From contig CALKFY010000101.1 in NCBI GenBank assembly GCA_938084925.1, positions 1 through 39,868 on the forward strand: a DNA stretch of 39,868 nucleotides, read 5' to 3'. Both the position numbers and the translations under genes were made by a program. Origin of the DNA: an uncultured Pseudomonadales bacterium. GTDB taxonomy: Bacteria; Pseudomonadota; Gammaproteobacteria; Pseudomonadales; Balneatricaceae. Shown in pieces: positions 1 through 8,016 of this stretch. The stretch's first letter is position 1, and every line of letters begins with the position of its first letter. The notes under the pieces were generated by a model. It was given only the letters and a program-made list of their open reading frames with translations, did no database searches and was not told where the DNA came from.

Positions 1-90
1 CAATTGTTAGCTACTCAGTGGCAATGGACCTATAATAATGTTCGTCCACACTCAGCAATCGGAGGGGTTCCTCCCAGACAATTGCTATAA
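1..90 (+). CDS. IS3-family transposase (OrfB, integrase core), C-terminal fragment
   Basis: This is the 3' end of an open frame that enters from the left edge and stops with TAA at 88-90. The encoded tail reads QWTYNNVRPHSAIGG and then VPPRQLL. The YN-x-x-RPHSAI(L)G pattern is the hallmark C-terminus of the DDE (rve) integrase domain of IS3-family OrfB proteins. Only 29 residues are visible, so the subgroup and the catalytic residues cannot be assessed. The gene is partial because of the window edge; whether the full transposase is intact is unknown. Confidence 0.8.
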   Translation, partial: QLLATQWQWTYNNVRPHSAIGGVPPRQLL

Positions 91-138
91 CCGAGAAAGC
101 CTCTACTTTTAGCTGATGCTAATAATGGGGGGATTACA
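1..138 (+). mobile_element. Right end of an IS3-family insertion sequence
   Basis: Only the 3' end of the element lies in the window. It consists of the last 30 codons of the transposase (1-90), a short untranslated tail, and a probable terminal repeat ending GGGGGGATTACA at 127-138. The exact outer boundary is inferred from this G-rich terminus; the left inverted repeat is outside the window, so the repeat pairing cannot be confirmed. The element ends inside the minus-strand nuclease-like gene and supplies the stop that now closes its reading frame. Confidence 0.75.
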
Positions 139-1295
139 GTCTTTACCGCGGTTAAATCAGAACTTAGCAACCTTGCTATTACATTTAGTGCAATATCAGG
201 AAAATGGACTAGATAGTCCTCCGTTGATGGGAAGTCGTTAATGTCTGAGAATATGCAGTTTTTAAGCGTATTATGGTCGTTTAAACAAATGTCACCGTTC
301 ACTACAGAAGAGGCAAATGACTCACCAGACTTGATCAGATAATTATCAATAATCCTCAATATTCTATTTGATATTTCCTCAATATTTTCATCGTTTATGT
401 GATCGCTATCCTCCCTCTCATTTTCAACTAGCCTTGCAACTTCATTGGAAAATTCTACCTCTTCGCATTCGGTCTCAGCAACCCGCTCTTGTATTCGATT
501 TACCTCATCATGAGTGAGGCAGAATTCGTCTTCTTTAGTCCAATGACGAATTACTTTTTTGTTTAGTTTATTGAGGGCAGAGTCAACATTCTTCTCGATT
601 TCAACTGGATCACTTGATGGTATAAATGTAATAACTTTTTCATGTACATTTTTACGCGCCATTCTATTATCTGAACTAGTATTTCTTAATGCGGCTCTAA
701 CTAGCGATTCAAACGCAATTTTTGTCAAGCCTTTGTCAGTATTCTCATCTTCCCACTGCATACCTAAATACGTTAGAGCTGCTTTTGACTCTATTGAAGT
801 TAATGCCGGCCTAGATTTCTCAATTATTGCCTCAGACTCCAAAAGTGGTCTTGCAATAACATCAACCAGCTGAGAGGCACAACTATATTTATTATCATCC
901 AGCTCATATCTTTCCAAAAACCAACTTTTATCACGAATATCTAATGAAATGCCTTTGCCTAGGCATTTTTGCTTTAATGCATCGCCTTTGGCACCAATTT
1001 GTTTGTTGGTGCAATAAATTAGAACTCTTATTTGATCGAAACTCTCTTCAAGGCGCTTTATCGTCCTCATAACTTTAGGGTCAAAGTCTTTAGACACTGA
1101 ATATTGAGCCGCTACATATGTCGATCCATCTGATGAAAATAATTCAGAGTCCCGTCCTCCATCACCACTTGGAGATGCCATTGTCCTAAGAGATGGAAGC
1201 TCAGATGCTAGAAAACCAGAACTAAGCTCTTCGAAGTAGTCCCAATCTGATGGCCTTGTTTTGTCTAAAGCCAACTCAAATAATTTTCTATTCAT
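30..1295 (-). pseudogene. PD-(D/E)XK nuclease-like gene, 3' end replaced by an IS3 element (probable defence gene)
   Basis: The open frame of 421 codons starts at ATG 1295. Its last roughly 36 codons are antisense to the IS3 element that ends near base 138, so about 385 residues are native and the true C-terminus is missing. Near the N-terminus are DYFEELSSGFLA (about 19-30), GDGGRDSE (about 44-51) and VAAQYSVSKDF (about 61-71). This is the E...D...(E/Q)xK layout of Mrr/Cap4-like restriction-endonuclease folds, except that the usual lysine after Q is serine; a lysine three residues on (SVSK) might substitute. The middle (about 165-280) looks helical and possibly winged-helix, but I cannot name it. 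The gene is noticeably more AT-rich than the housekeeping genes. It is transcribed away from intI, as a first integron cassette would be. The nuclease fold is a motif-level inference, and the defence role is a guess from the fold and the setting. Confidence 0.5.
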
Positions 1296-1548
1296 GCTAT
1301 TCCCTAATTTATGACTCTAGTCTGACATGACGCTGAGCAGTATGATTAAAGAAGCCTACGGCTTCATAATAATTATTAGCGTGAAGGCATTATAACTTTT
1401 CATCGCGATTTCTAATTTATTGATATCACTATGTTTTTCCATCTCACCAACCTTCCTTTTAAGCAAAACGTGAATCATTCACTATAATATTATTCAAAGC
1501 GCAACATAAGCATTCGACTAGTCAAAACTTCAGGGAGGAAGGTTGATT
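1296..1548. promoter_or_regulatory. AT-rich spacer upstream of intI: candidate attI region and divergent promoters
   Basis: This 250-bp spacer separates intI from the divergent nuclease-like gene. It contains TATAAT at 1483-1488, within the perfect palindrome ATAATATTAT (1484-1493), which can offer a -10 box on either strand. The odd palindrome TGAATCATTCA (1471-1481) lies next to it. The 9-bp repeat CAACCTTCC (1448-1456) recurs inverted as GGAAGGTTG (1537-1545), and there is a hairpin GAAGCC-TAC-GGCTTC (1351-1365) inside a weaker outer stem (1330-1336 with 1376-1382). An attI site is expected here from integron architecture. No perfect GTTRRRY core was found; the closest is GTTGGTG on the minus strand (1451-1445). 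Confidence 0.4.
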
Positions 1549-2517
1549 GTGTCAAATTCTCCATTTCTCAACGCTATCTATGAGTATATGCGTGTCAGAG
1601 GGTATAGCCTTCGTACCATTAAAACCTATCTATACTGGATCCGCAAATTCATTGTTTTTCATAATAAAAATCACCCAAAGGATCTTTCCGGTGTTCATGT
1701 TGAAAATTTTTTAACCTTCCTTGCGGCCCAACAAGATGTGGCCCCCGCAACTCAGGCGATTGCCTTAAATGCCTTGGTGTTTTTATATGATAAGTATTTA
1801 AATTTACCTGTTGGTGATGTTAGCCAGTTTCGTCGAGCCAATCGACAACGTAAACTTCCTACGGTGCTATCGAATGTAGAAGTAGCTGCTTTGTTGCAGC
1901 AATTACATGGTGTGCACTGGCTTATGGCGGCATTAATGTATGGCTCTGGTTTACGCCGGATTGAATTAGTAAGGCTGCGAGTAAAAGATGTGGATTTTGA
2001 ATTTTCTCAGTTGCAAATATGGCAAGGGAAAGGCGGTAAACATCGCCTGGTTACGCTAGCTCCAGAACTTCATGAACCCATAAAGAATCAAATTCAACGT
2101 GTTGAGCTATATTTGAAAGATGATTTAACACACGATCAATATGCCGGTGTGTTGCTGCCCCATAGGTTGGCAAAGAAATATCCTCATGCGCCAAAAAAAC
2201 TAGCTTGGCAATATCTATTTTCTGCCTCTAAATTGAGTTTTGAGCCTGGCACCAGCCACCTTCGCCGTCATCATATACATGAATCTAGCATTAATAAGTT
2301 TCTGCATCAGGCCTGCATTAAAGCTAATATCAGCAAACAAATAAGCAGCCACACATTGCGCCATTCCTTTGCCACACACTTATTACAAGCCGGTGCCGAC
2401 ATCCGTACCGTGCAAGAACAATTGGGGCATGCCGATGTAAAAACCACCGAAATTTATACCCATGTCCTCAATCGTGGGGCCAAAGGTGTTACCAGCCCAT
2501 TCAGCTTACTCAACTAG
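1549..2517 (+). CDS. intI: Integron integrase (IntI-type tyrosine recombinase)
   Basis: Integron integrases recombine attI with attC to insert and excise gene cassettes. The protein has an N-terminal SAM-like DNA-binding domain (about 1-90) followed by the catalytic domain. Counting from the upstream TTG at 1543, the tyrosine-recombinase residues are R138 (GSGLRRIE), H270 and R273 (SHTLRHSF), H296 (LGHADVKTT) and Y305 (TEIYTH), so the active site is complete. The stretch HRLAKKYPHAPKKLAWQYLF (207-226) and RRHHIHES (241-248) are the extra segment specific to IntI, which sets it apart from XerC/D. Two starts are possible: TTG 1543, only 4 nt after GGAGG (1534-1538), or GTG 1549. I chose GTG because it is the stronger codon and sits 6 nt after AAGG. 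No LexA box was seen at its promoter. It reads towards imuA with only 91 bp between and no visible terminator. Confidence 0.92.
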   Translation: MSNSPFLNAIYEYMRVRGYSLRTIKTYLYWIRKFIVFHNKNHPKDLSGVHVENFLTFLAAQQDVAPATQAIALNALVFLYDKYLNLPVGDVSQFRRANRQRKLPTVLSNVEVAALLQQLHGVHWLMAALMYGSGLRRIELVRLRVKDVDFEFSQLQIWQGKGGKHRLVTLAPELHEPIKNQIQRVELYLKDDLTHDQYAGVLLPHRLAKKYPHAPKKLAWQYLFSASKLSFEPGTSHLRRHHIHESSINKFLHQACIKANISKQISSHTLRHSFATHLLQAGADIRTVQEQLGHADVKTTEIYTHVLNRGAKGVTSPFSLLN

Positions 2518-2576
2518 TTTTTGCCACAACTATCCTCTTCTGACTCTTGACTCATTCTTCAAATAAGCACAAACTA

Positions 2577-2592
2577 CTGTATATATATCCAG
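2577..2592 (+). promoter_or_regulatory. LexA (SOS) box of the imuA-imuB-dnaE2 operon
   Basis: The sequence CTGTATATATATCCAG matches the gammaproteobacterial LexA consensus CTGT-N8-ACAG with one mismatch (C for A at position 13). It ends 16 nt before the imuA start. A possible -35 box TTGACT lies at 2547-2552, but no convincing -10 at standard spacing was found. LexA control is the known mode of regulation for imuAB-dnaE2 cassettes. Confidence 0.85.
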
Positions 2593-2608
2593 TAGTATTG
2601 AGTTACTT

Positions 2609-3328
2609 ATGAATACGCCCTTTGCCCTAGACCATCCTCAGGTATGGTCTGCTAAACAGCTACAACAGTCACCACAAAAACATCAGCTTAGCGGCCATGA
2701 CGAGCTAGATCAGCTGTTATATGGCGGCTGGCCTGAGGCTGGTCTTGTGGAACTTAATTACAGCCATCAAGGTATTGGTGAGTTACGTTTGCTTTGGCCG
2801 CTGTTAAAACAAAAACACGCAGCAGAAAAAAAGCCCGAAAGAGACTCTAAACAAGCCAGCCTACAGATTTGGGTTAACCCTCCTGCAGGTATATATAGCC
2901 AAGCTTTGGCACAGGCTGGTATTAATCTGCAGCAGCTAGTTATTGTGCAATGTGCCAATCCAAAAGAAGCCTTGTGGGCAGCAGAGCAAAGCCTACAAAG
3001 TGGCTGTTGCCGGTATGTGGTGCTGTGGCAACAGCATATGCGCACTAGCGAGGCCAAGCGTTTGCAGTGGGCCGCTAAAGACAATGACGCTTTGTTATTT
3101 TGGTTACGCGAATCTAGTACAGACCGCAGTGGTTTGCCCATTAGTGCCCGCCTAGCGTTAAGCCCTTGCCCACAGGGTATACATGTAGAGGTCAGCAAGC
3201 TGCAAGGGCAATGGCCGCCAGCAGGTCGTACTATTCCACTCAATGGTCATTGGCCTGAGCTTTATGCACCAGCGTCAGTACCTCTTCCAACGCCGGCACC
3301 AAGCAACAACGTAATACCACTGAGGTGA
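2609..3328 (+). CDS. imuA: Translesion synthesis protein ImuA (RecA/SulA-like)
   Basis: ImuA is the first member of the damage-inducible mutasome and works with ImuB and DnaE2 in error-prone lesion bypass. The 239-residue protein starts with the typical short lead containing VWSAKQL, then GHDELDQLLYGGWPEAGLVE (about 29-48) and GIGELRLLWPLL (about 55-66). These match the degenerate RecA-like core of the family, in which the Walker A loop is not a full GxxxxGK[ST]. The proline-rich C-terminus is typically variable. The start ATG lies just downstream of the LexA box. The gene ends 3 bp before imuB, which indicates co-transcription. Assignment rests on both sequence and operon context. Confidence 0.93.
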   Translation: MNTPFALDHPQVWSAKQLQQSPQKHQLSGHDELDQLLYGGWPEAGLVELNYSHQGIGELRLLWPLLKQKHAAEKKPERDSKQASLQIWVNPPAGIYSQALAQAGINLQQLVIVQCANPKEALWAAEQSLQSGCCRYVVLWQQHMRTSEAKRLQWAAKDNDALLFWLRESSTDRSGLPISARLALSPCPQGIHVEVSKLQGQWPPAGRTIPLNGHWPELYAPASVPLPTPAPSNNVIPLR

Positions 3329-3331
3329 GGT

Positions 3332-4771
3332 ATGCAGTGGCTTTATATTCACTTCCCTTACTTACAGCTGGACAGCAGTCTTAGCCAGCAAGGGGCAGAA
3401 CAAAAACAACCTTGCGTACTGATTCATCAGGGACAGGTGGTGCAAACCAACAAAGCCGCCCGCGAAGCAGGCATTCGCCTAGGCACAGGCTTGGCTCAAG
3501 CCGCCCTACTGTGTAGCCATGTCACTATTGCTGATTATCAGGTGCGCCAAGAGCAGCAATTATTAAAACAATTGGCTCACCAGCTGTACCAACTTAGCGC
3601 TACACTTTATCTGTATCCTTCTCAGGGTTTGTTGTTTCAAACCCAAGATATGCGCCGTCTATACAAGGACGCAGCCCACTATTGGCAAAGCTTGCAGCAA
3701 CCGTTACAAGAACGTCAGTTGCACTATTTTTATGCGGCGGCTCACAGCCCCTTAGCGGCACAGGTATTGGCCGTGGCGCAGAAAAACCAACTCTGCGAAG
3801 ATGCCAATGCCAGCGCGCGTTTATTAGATCAACTGCCTATTAGTGAAGCTGGCTTTAGCCCCGCTTTAACGGAACAACTACAACGCTTAGGTTTGCGCTT
3901 ATTGGGGCAGGTACAGTCCCATTCACGTTCTCACCTAGGCAAAAAGCTGGGTGTGGAATTGGTACAGCATCTACAACAGCTGTATCAAGACCACACGCCT
4001 AGGTTTAGCGCTTATCGTCCTAGCGAGTACTTTTCACAACAGCTGCCCTTGTTATACGAGGTAGAGAATAGCCCAGGGTTACGCTTTCCTCTATCGCGTC
4101 TATTGCAGGATATGGAGGCTTTTTTACATAGCCGCCAATTACAGGTGGCAAGCGTCAAATTAGGCTTAATTTATCGTGAGCAGGAAACTACCTGGCTGCA
4201 TATCGGCAGCGGTGCTGGAGAGTATTTAGCTAAGGTTTGGCTGGATCTGATTATGCTACGTTTAGAGCAAATCAGCCTTAACGCCCCGGTGGTTAGTTTG
4301 CACCTCAAGGGTCGCCAGCAAACGGCTAGAGAAACCTTCAATCAGTCCTTATTTGAACCTAATAAACATGCCAAGTTAAGCCCTGGTCAACTATTGGGCC
4401 GCTTGCAAAATAAACTGGGCAATCATTGTGTACGGCAACTAGGTATGCGGGATGACTACCGCCCAGAGCACAGCGCCTACAGCCTGCAATTGCATCACCT
4501 AAGTAATAACAACGCCTCCATTTCGCAACCAGCACAAGCAGCAACTCAAGCCTTGCGCCCCAGCATTTTGTTACCGTCACCACAGATGCTAGCTAGCAAG
4601 CCACGTTATGGTTGGCAAATGCTACAAGGTCCGGAGCGCATCCAAAGTGGCTGGTGGGATAACCAAGCCATTTGCCGGGATTATTTTATTATGCGTAATC
4701 CTCAGGGCCAGCTGTGCTGGCTATTTCGCAACCACCAAGAAGAGTGGTTTGTGCATGGCTATTTTGCTTGA
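3332..4771 (+). CDS. imuB: Translesion synthesis protein ImuB (Y-family polymerase homologue)
   Basis: ImuB is a catalytically inactive Y-family relative that links the mutasome to the beta sliding clamp. The 479-residue length is normal. The N-terminus WLYIHFPYLQLDS (3-15) is the usual ImuB opening, where active Y-family enzymes would carry the metal-binding D-x-D start. The helix-hairpin-helix-like segment LTEQLQRLGLRLLGQV (about 179-194) follows. The motif QLPLL (about 237-241) resembles a beta-clamp-binding pentapeptide. The C-terminal RQLGMRDDYRPEHSAY (about 369-384) is characteristic of the family. A strong ribosome site (GAGGTGAGGT) overlaps the end of imuA. It is separated from dnaE2 by 93 bp that hold a palindromic element. 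Confidence 0.93.
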   Translation: MQWLYIHFPYLQLDSSLSQQGAEQKQPCVLIHQGQVVQTNKAAREAGIRLGTGLAQAALLCSHVTIADYQVRQEQQLLKQLAHQLYQLSATLYLYPSQGLLFQTQDMRRLYKDAAHYWQSLQQPLQERQLHYFYAAAHSPLAAQVLAVAQKNQLCEDANASARLLDQLPISEAGFSPALTEQLQRLGLRLLGQVQSHSRSHLGKKLGVELVQHLQQLYQDHTPRFSAYRPSEYFSQQLPLLYEVENSPGLRFPLSRLLQDMEAFLHSRQLQVASVKLGLIYREQETTWLHIGSGAGEYLAKVWLDLIMLRLEQISLNAPVVSLHLKGRQQTARETFNQSLFEPNKHAKLSPGQLLGRLQNKLGNHCVRQLGMRDDYRPEHSAYSLQLHHLSNNNASISQPAQAATQALRPSILLPSPQMLASKPRYGWQMLQGPERIQSGWWDNQAICRDYFIMRNPQGQLCWLFRNHQEEWFVHGYFA

Positions 4772-4778
4772 ACTTCAA

Positions 4779-4830
4779 TTTGTAGGTCGGGCTTCAAGCC
4801 GACAAGTCGGACTAAATTCCGACCTACAAA
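4779..4830. repeat. REP-like palindromic element between imuB and dnaE2
   Basis: A 12-bp inverted repeat, TTTGTAGGTCGG at 4779-4790 and CCGACCTACAAA at 4819-4830, encloses 28 bp. The core GTCGG / CCGAC recurs inside (4797-4803 AGCCGAC and 4806-4810 GTCGG). GTAGGTCGGGCTTCA-type palindromes are common dispersed repeats in gammaproteobacterial intergenic regions. Only one copy is visible here, so its repetitive nature is inferred. The transcript would fold into a hairpin inside the imu operon, where it could affect mRNA stability or dnaE2 expression. Confidence 0.65.
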
Positions 4831-4864
4831 AGCTCCACCTACAAGTACTTCAGGTATTTACTAT

Positions 4865-7800
4865 ATGAACTACAGCGAACTCTACTGCCTAAGCAACTTT
4901 AGCTTTTTACGCGCCGCCTCCCACCCAGAAGAGCTGGTACGCAGGGCGGCAGAGCTGGGTTATAAGGCCTTAGCCATTACTGACGAATGCTCCGTGGCTG
5001 GTATAGTGCGCGCTTATCAGGTAATACGCGAAGAAAACCTGTCCATACAATTAATCATCGGTAGCGAATTCCGCCTGCAACAGCAAGAACTAGTAGTGAT
5101 AGCCCCTACTCGTCAGGCCTATGCACAGCTATGCCAGCTTATTACCACAGCACGCACTCGTGCCCCTAAAGGGCAGTATCAGATTGAACTAGAGGACTTT
5201 AGCGCCCTAGACCAATGCCTGTTTATTTGGTTGCCCCATCCGGCCAACCCTAGCCCTTTATTAGCCAAAGCCCTACTACAGCATAAATCACGCCTGTGGT
5301 TAGGCTGCCACCGCCGCCTTAGTACTCTGGATCAAAAACGGCAGCATTATTGCCAGCAACTCGCTCAGGAACACGACCTACCTATCTGCGCGCTAGGTCA
5401 GGTCTACATGCATCACCCTAGCCGCCAAATGCTCCATGACACTCTCACGGCTATTCGCCTCGGCACACCGGTGCAGGCCTGTGGTTATGCGTTACAGGGC
5501 AATCGTGAACACAGCTTACGGCCTGTAGAAAAACTTGCCAAGTTATATCCTGCTAGCTGGTTGCAAGCTACTCAAGACATTAGCCAACGTTGCCAGTTTT
5601 GTTTATCCGAGCTTAGTTATGAATACCCATCAGAGCTTGTGCCTGATGGCTATGATGCCAATAGCTATTTACGCCATCTGGTAGAACAAGGCAAACGCTT
5701 ACGCTTTCCCGCCGGGGTGCCCGCTGACATCAATCAGATCATCGAAAAAGAGCTGCAGCTAATTGCCGAACAAGGCTATGCCCACTTCTTTTTGACCATC
5801 TATGACCTAGTGCAATTTGCTAAAAGCCAGCAGATTCTTTATCAGGGCCGGGGTTCTGCAGCCAACTCCATTGTTTGCTATTGCTTAGAAATCACCGCCG
5901 TTGATCCGCGCCAAATTAACGTCTTATTTGAACGTTTTATTTCCAAAGAACGGGCTGAACCGCCAGACATAGACGTGGATTTTGAACACCAGCGTCGCGA
6001 AGAGGTGATTCAGTACATTTATAAAAAATACGGCCGTCAGCGTGCTGCCCTAGCCGCCACAGTGATTACCTACCGCTTTAAAAGTGCCGTGCGCGAAGTT
6101 GGCAAAGCCCTTGGTTTGCCTTTGCCGCAGCTAGAGCTGTTTATTAAGAATGTGGACCGACGCGATCGGCAACAAGGCTGGGCAGAACAGTTACAACAAC
6201 TAGGCTTGGATAGGCACAGTCATTTGGGGCAGCGTTTTTTACAGCTTATTGATGAGATTTTGGGTTTTCCTCGCCACCTATCCCAACACGTAGGCGGTTT
6301 TATTATTAGTGCCGGCCCCTTGTCAGAACTAGTACCCACAGAAAATGCCGCCATGGCCCAGCGCACTGTTATTCAATGGGACAAGGATGACCTAGAGACC
6401 CTAGCCCTGCTCAAGGTCGATGTTTTGGCGTTGGGTATGCTTAGCGCTATCCGCCGCGCCTTGCTGTTGATCAAACAGCATCACAACCGCGACCTACAGC
6501 TGGCCGATATCACTCGCATGGAAGACGACAGCAAGGTTTATAACATGCTGCAAGAAGGCGACAGTGTAGGCGTGTTTCAAGTAGAATCCCGGGCGCAAAT
6601 GAGTATGCTGCCACGCCTGCGCCCAGCCTGCTTTTATGACCTTGTAGTGCAAATCGCCATTGTGCGTCCAGGGCCTATTCAGGGTGACATGGTGCACCCT
6701 TATCTAAAGCGTCGTGCCGGCAAAGAAGCCGTAGAATACCCATCAGACGAAGTACGCGGCGTACTAGAACGCACCATGGGCGTACCTATTTTTCAGGAAC
6801 AGGTCATCAAACTAGCCATGGTCGCGGCAGGCTTTACGGGTGGTGAAGCCGATCAATTACGTCGTGCCATGGCCAGCTGGAAACGCCATGGCCAATTAGA
6901 AAAATTTCAACAGAAGCTCATTGATGGCATGGTGGCACGAGGCTATCAGGCTGATTTTGCCGAACGCCTGTATCAACAGATCCTAGGCTTTGGCGAATAC
7001 GGTTTCCCCGAATCCCATTCAGCTAGTTTTGCCGTACTGGCCTACGTTTCGGCTTGGCTCAAATACTATTACCCCAGTGCGTTTTATTGCTCCTTGCTAA
7101 ACAGCCAACCCATGGGGTTTTATACCGCTTCGCAACTGCTACAAGATGCTCGTCGCCGTGGCCTAGAAGTACTACCCGCCTGCATCAACGCCAGTACTTG
7201 GGAGCATTGTATCGAGAGCTTGCCCAACCAAACAGGTTTAGCCCTACGCGTCGGCCTACGCCAAATCAAAGGACTACGCGAAGCCCTTATTAAGCAATTA
7301 TTGGCGGCACGGCCCAAAGCAGGTTTTAGCGGCATACAAGAACTACACGCCCTAGCCATCCCCGGCAATCAGCTACAAGCCCTAGCCAGTGCAAATGCTT
7401 TAAAAGCCATTGCTGGACATCGTTATCAAGCCCGTTGGCAGCTGTTGGGCCAAGATCAAACGAGCCCTTTGTTTAATCAGCAGGATATGCAAGATGGCGT
7501 TGATCTTACTGCGCCCAATGCCATGGACGATCTCACCGAAGACTATACCAGCATGCGGCTTAGCCTTGCTCACCATCCTATCGCGCTTTTGCGCCAAGCT
7601 GGTTATCTACGCGGCACTCGTACCGCTATGGACTTGCAAGTAATCGGCCACCAAACCCCGGTTACCGTTGCTGGCCTAGTCACTGGCCGCCAACGCCCTG
7701 GCACTGCCTCTGGGGTCACCTTTATTACTCTAGAAGATGAAACCGGCAACACCAACCTAGTAGTCTGGCAAGGCACCGCCAGAGCTCAGCGGCAAGCCTA

Positions 7801-7942
7801 CCTGCAAGCACGTATTCTCAAGGTCAAAGGCATCCTGGAACGTGACCCTGATAGCAATGTCATTCATGTTATCGCTGGCCGCCTGATCGATTGCAGCCAT
7901 CTTATGGAACAACTAACGATTAGTTCGCGGGATTTTCATTAG
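4865..7942 (+). CDS. dnaE2: Error-prone DNA polymerase III alpha subunit DnaE2 (ImuC)
   Basis: DnaE2 is the catalytic polymerase of the ImuA-ImuB-DnaE2 mutasome and extends across DNA lesions. The 1025-residue protein is of normal length. The N-terminal PHP domain begins YSELYCLSNFSFLRAASHPE (3-22). Catalytic-core motifs include GRGSAANSIVCYC (about 327-339), PPDIDVDFEHQRREE (about 366-380, with the metal-binding aspartates) and FGEYGFPESHSASFA (about 707-721). An OB-fold at about 930-970 (VAGLVTGRQRPGTASG) precedes a short tail. The tail lacks the long C-terminal clamp and tau-binding region of replicative DnaE1, as expected for DnaE2. It is the last gene of the SOS operon. Confidence 0.95.
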   Translation: MNYSELYCLSNFSFLRAASHPEELVRRAAELGYKALAITDECSVAGIVRAYQVIREENLSIQLIIGSEFRLQQQELVVIAPTRQAYAQLCQLITTARTRAPKGQYQIELEDFSALDQCLFIWLPHPANPSPLLAKALLQHKSRLWLGCHRRLSTLDQKRQHYCQQLAQEHDLPICALGQVYMHHPSRQMLHDTLTAIRLGTPVQACGYALQGNREHSLRPVEKLAKLYPASWLQATQDISQRCQFCLSELSYEYPSELVPDGYDANSYLRHLVEQGKRLRFPAGVPADINQIIEKELQLIAEQGYAHFFLTIYDLVQFAKSQQILYQGRGSAANSIVCYCLEITAVDPRQINVLFERFISKERAEPPDIDVDFEHQRREEVIQYIYKKYGRQRAALAATVITYRFKSAVREVGKALGLPLPQLELFIKNVDRRDRQQGWAEQLQQLGLDRHSHLGQRFLQLIDEILGFPRHLSQHVGGFIISAGPLSELVPTENAAMAQRTVIQWDKDDLETLALLKVDVLALGMLSAIRRALLLIKQHHNRDLQLADITRMEDDSKVYNMLQEGDSVGVFQVESRAQMSMLPRLRPACFYDLVVQIAIVRPGPIQGDMVHPYLKRRAGKEAVEYPSDEVRGVLERTMGVPIFQEQVIKLAMVAAGFTGGEADQLRRAMASWKRHGQLEKFQQKLIDGMVARGYQADFAERLYQQILGFGEYGFPESHSASFAVLAYVSAWLKYYYPSAFYCSLLNSQPMGFYTASQLLQDARRRGLEVLPACINASTWEHCIESLPNQTGLALRVGLRQIKGLREALIKQLLAARPKAGFSGIQELHALAIPGNQLQALASANALKAIAGHRYQARWQLLGQDQTSPLFNQQDMQDGVDLTAPNAMDDLTEDYTSMRLSLAHHPIALLRQAGYLRGTRTAMDLQVIGHQTPVTVAGLVTGRQRPGTASGVTFITLEDETGNTNLVVWQGTARAQRQAYLQARILKVKGILERDPDSNVIHVIAGRLIDCSHLMEQLTISSRDFH

Positions 7943-7975
7943 CATCTTAAGATTGCCAGGAAATATGCACAATGA

Positions 7976-8000
7976 TATGATTTATTCATACTTAGTCATA
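7976..8000. promoter_or_regulatory. Candidate ParD operator
   Basis: TATGA (7976-7980), TCATA (7986-7990) and TCATA (7996-8000) are separated by 5-bp spacers. They form one inverted repeat plus one direct repeat on a 10-bp, one-helical-turn spacing. The array lies 16 bp before the antitoxin start, where ParD-type ribbon-helix-helix dimers normally bind to autorepress. Assignment is by position and symmetry only. Confidence 0.45.
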
Positions 8001-8016
8001 CAAAAGCATAATTATT

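Noticed and set aside
151-157. GTTAAAT, read on the minus strand as ATTTAAC, fits the RYYYAAC end of an attC site of the truncated cassette
   Set aside because: It is in frame within the nuclease-like gene, and such a degenerate heptamer is expected by chance about once per kilobase. The opposite end of any attC would be inside the IS, and no hairpin partner is visible.
559-873. Plus-strand frame of 104 codons
   Set aside because: It is antisense to the nuclease-like gene, with no ribosome site and no recognisable domain.
1441-1548. Possible LexA box at the intI promoter
   Set aside because: No CTG-N10-CAG match was found in this stretch, unlike the clear one before imuA.
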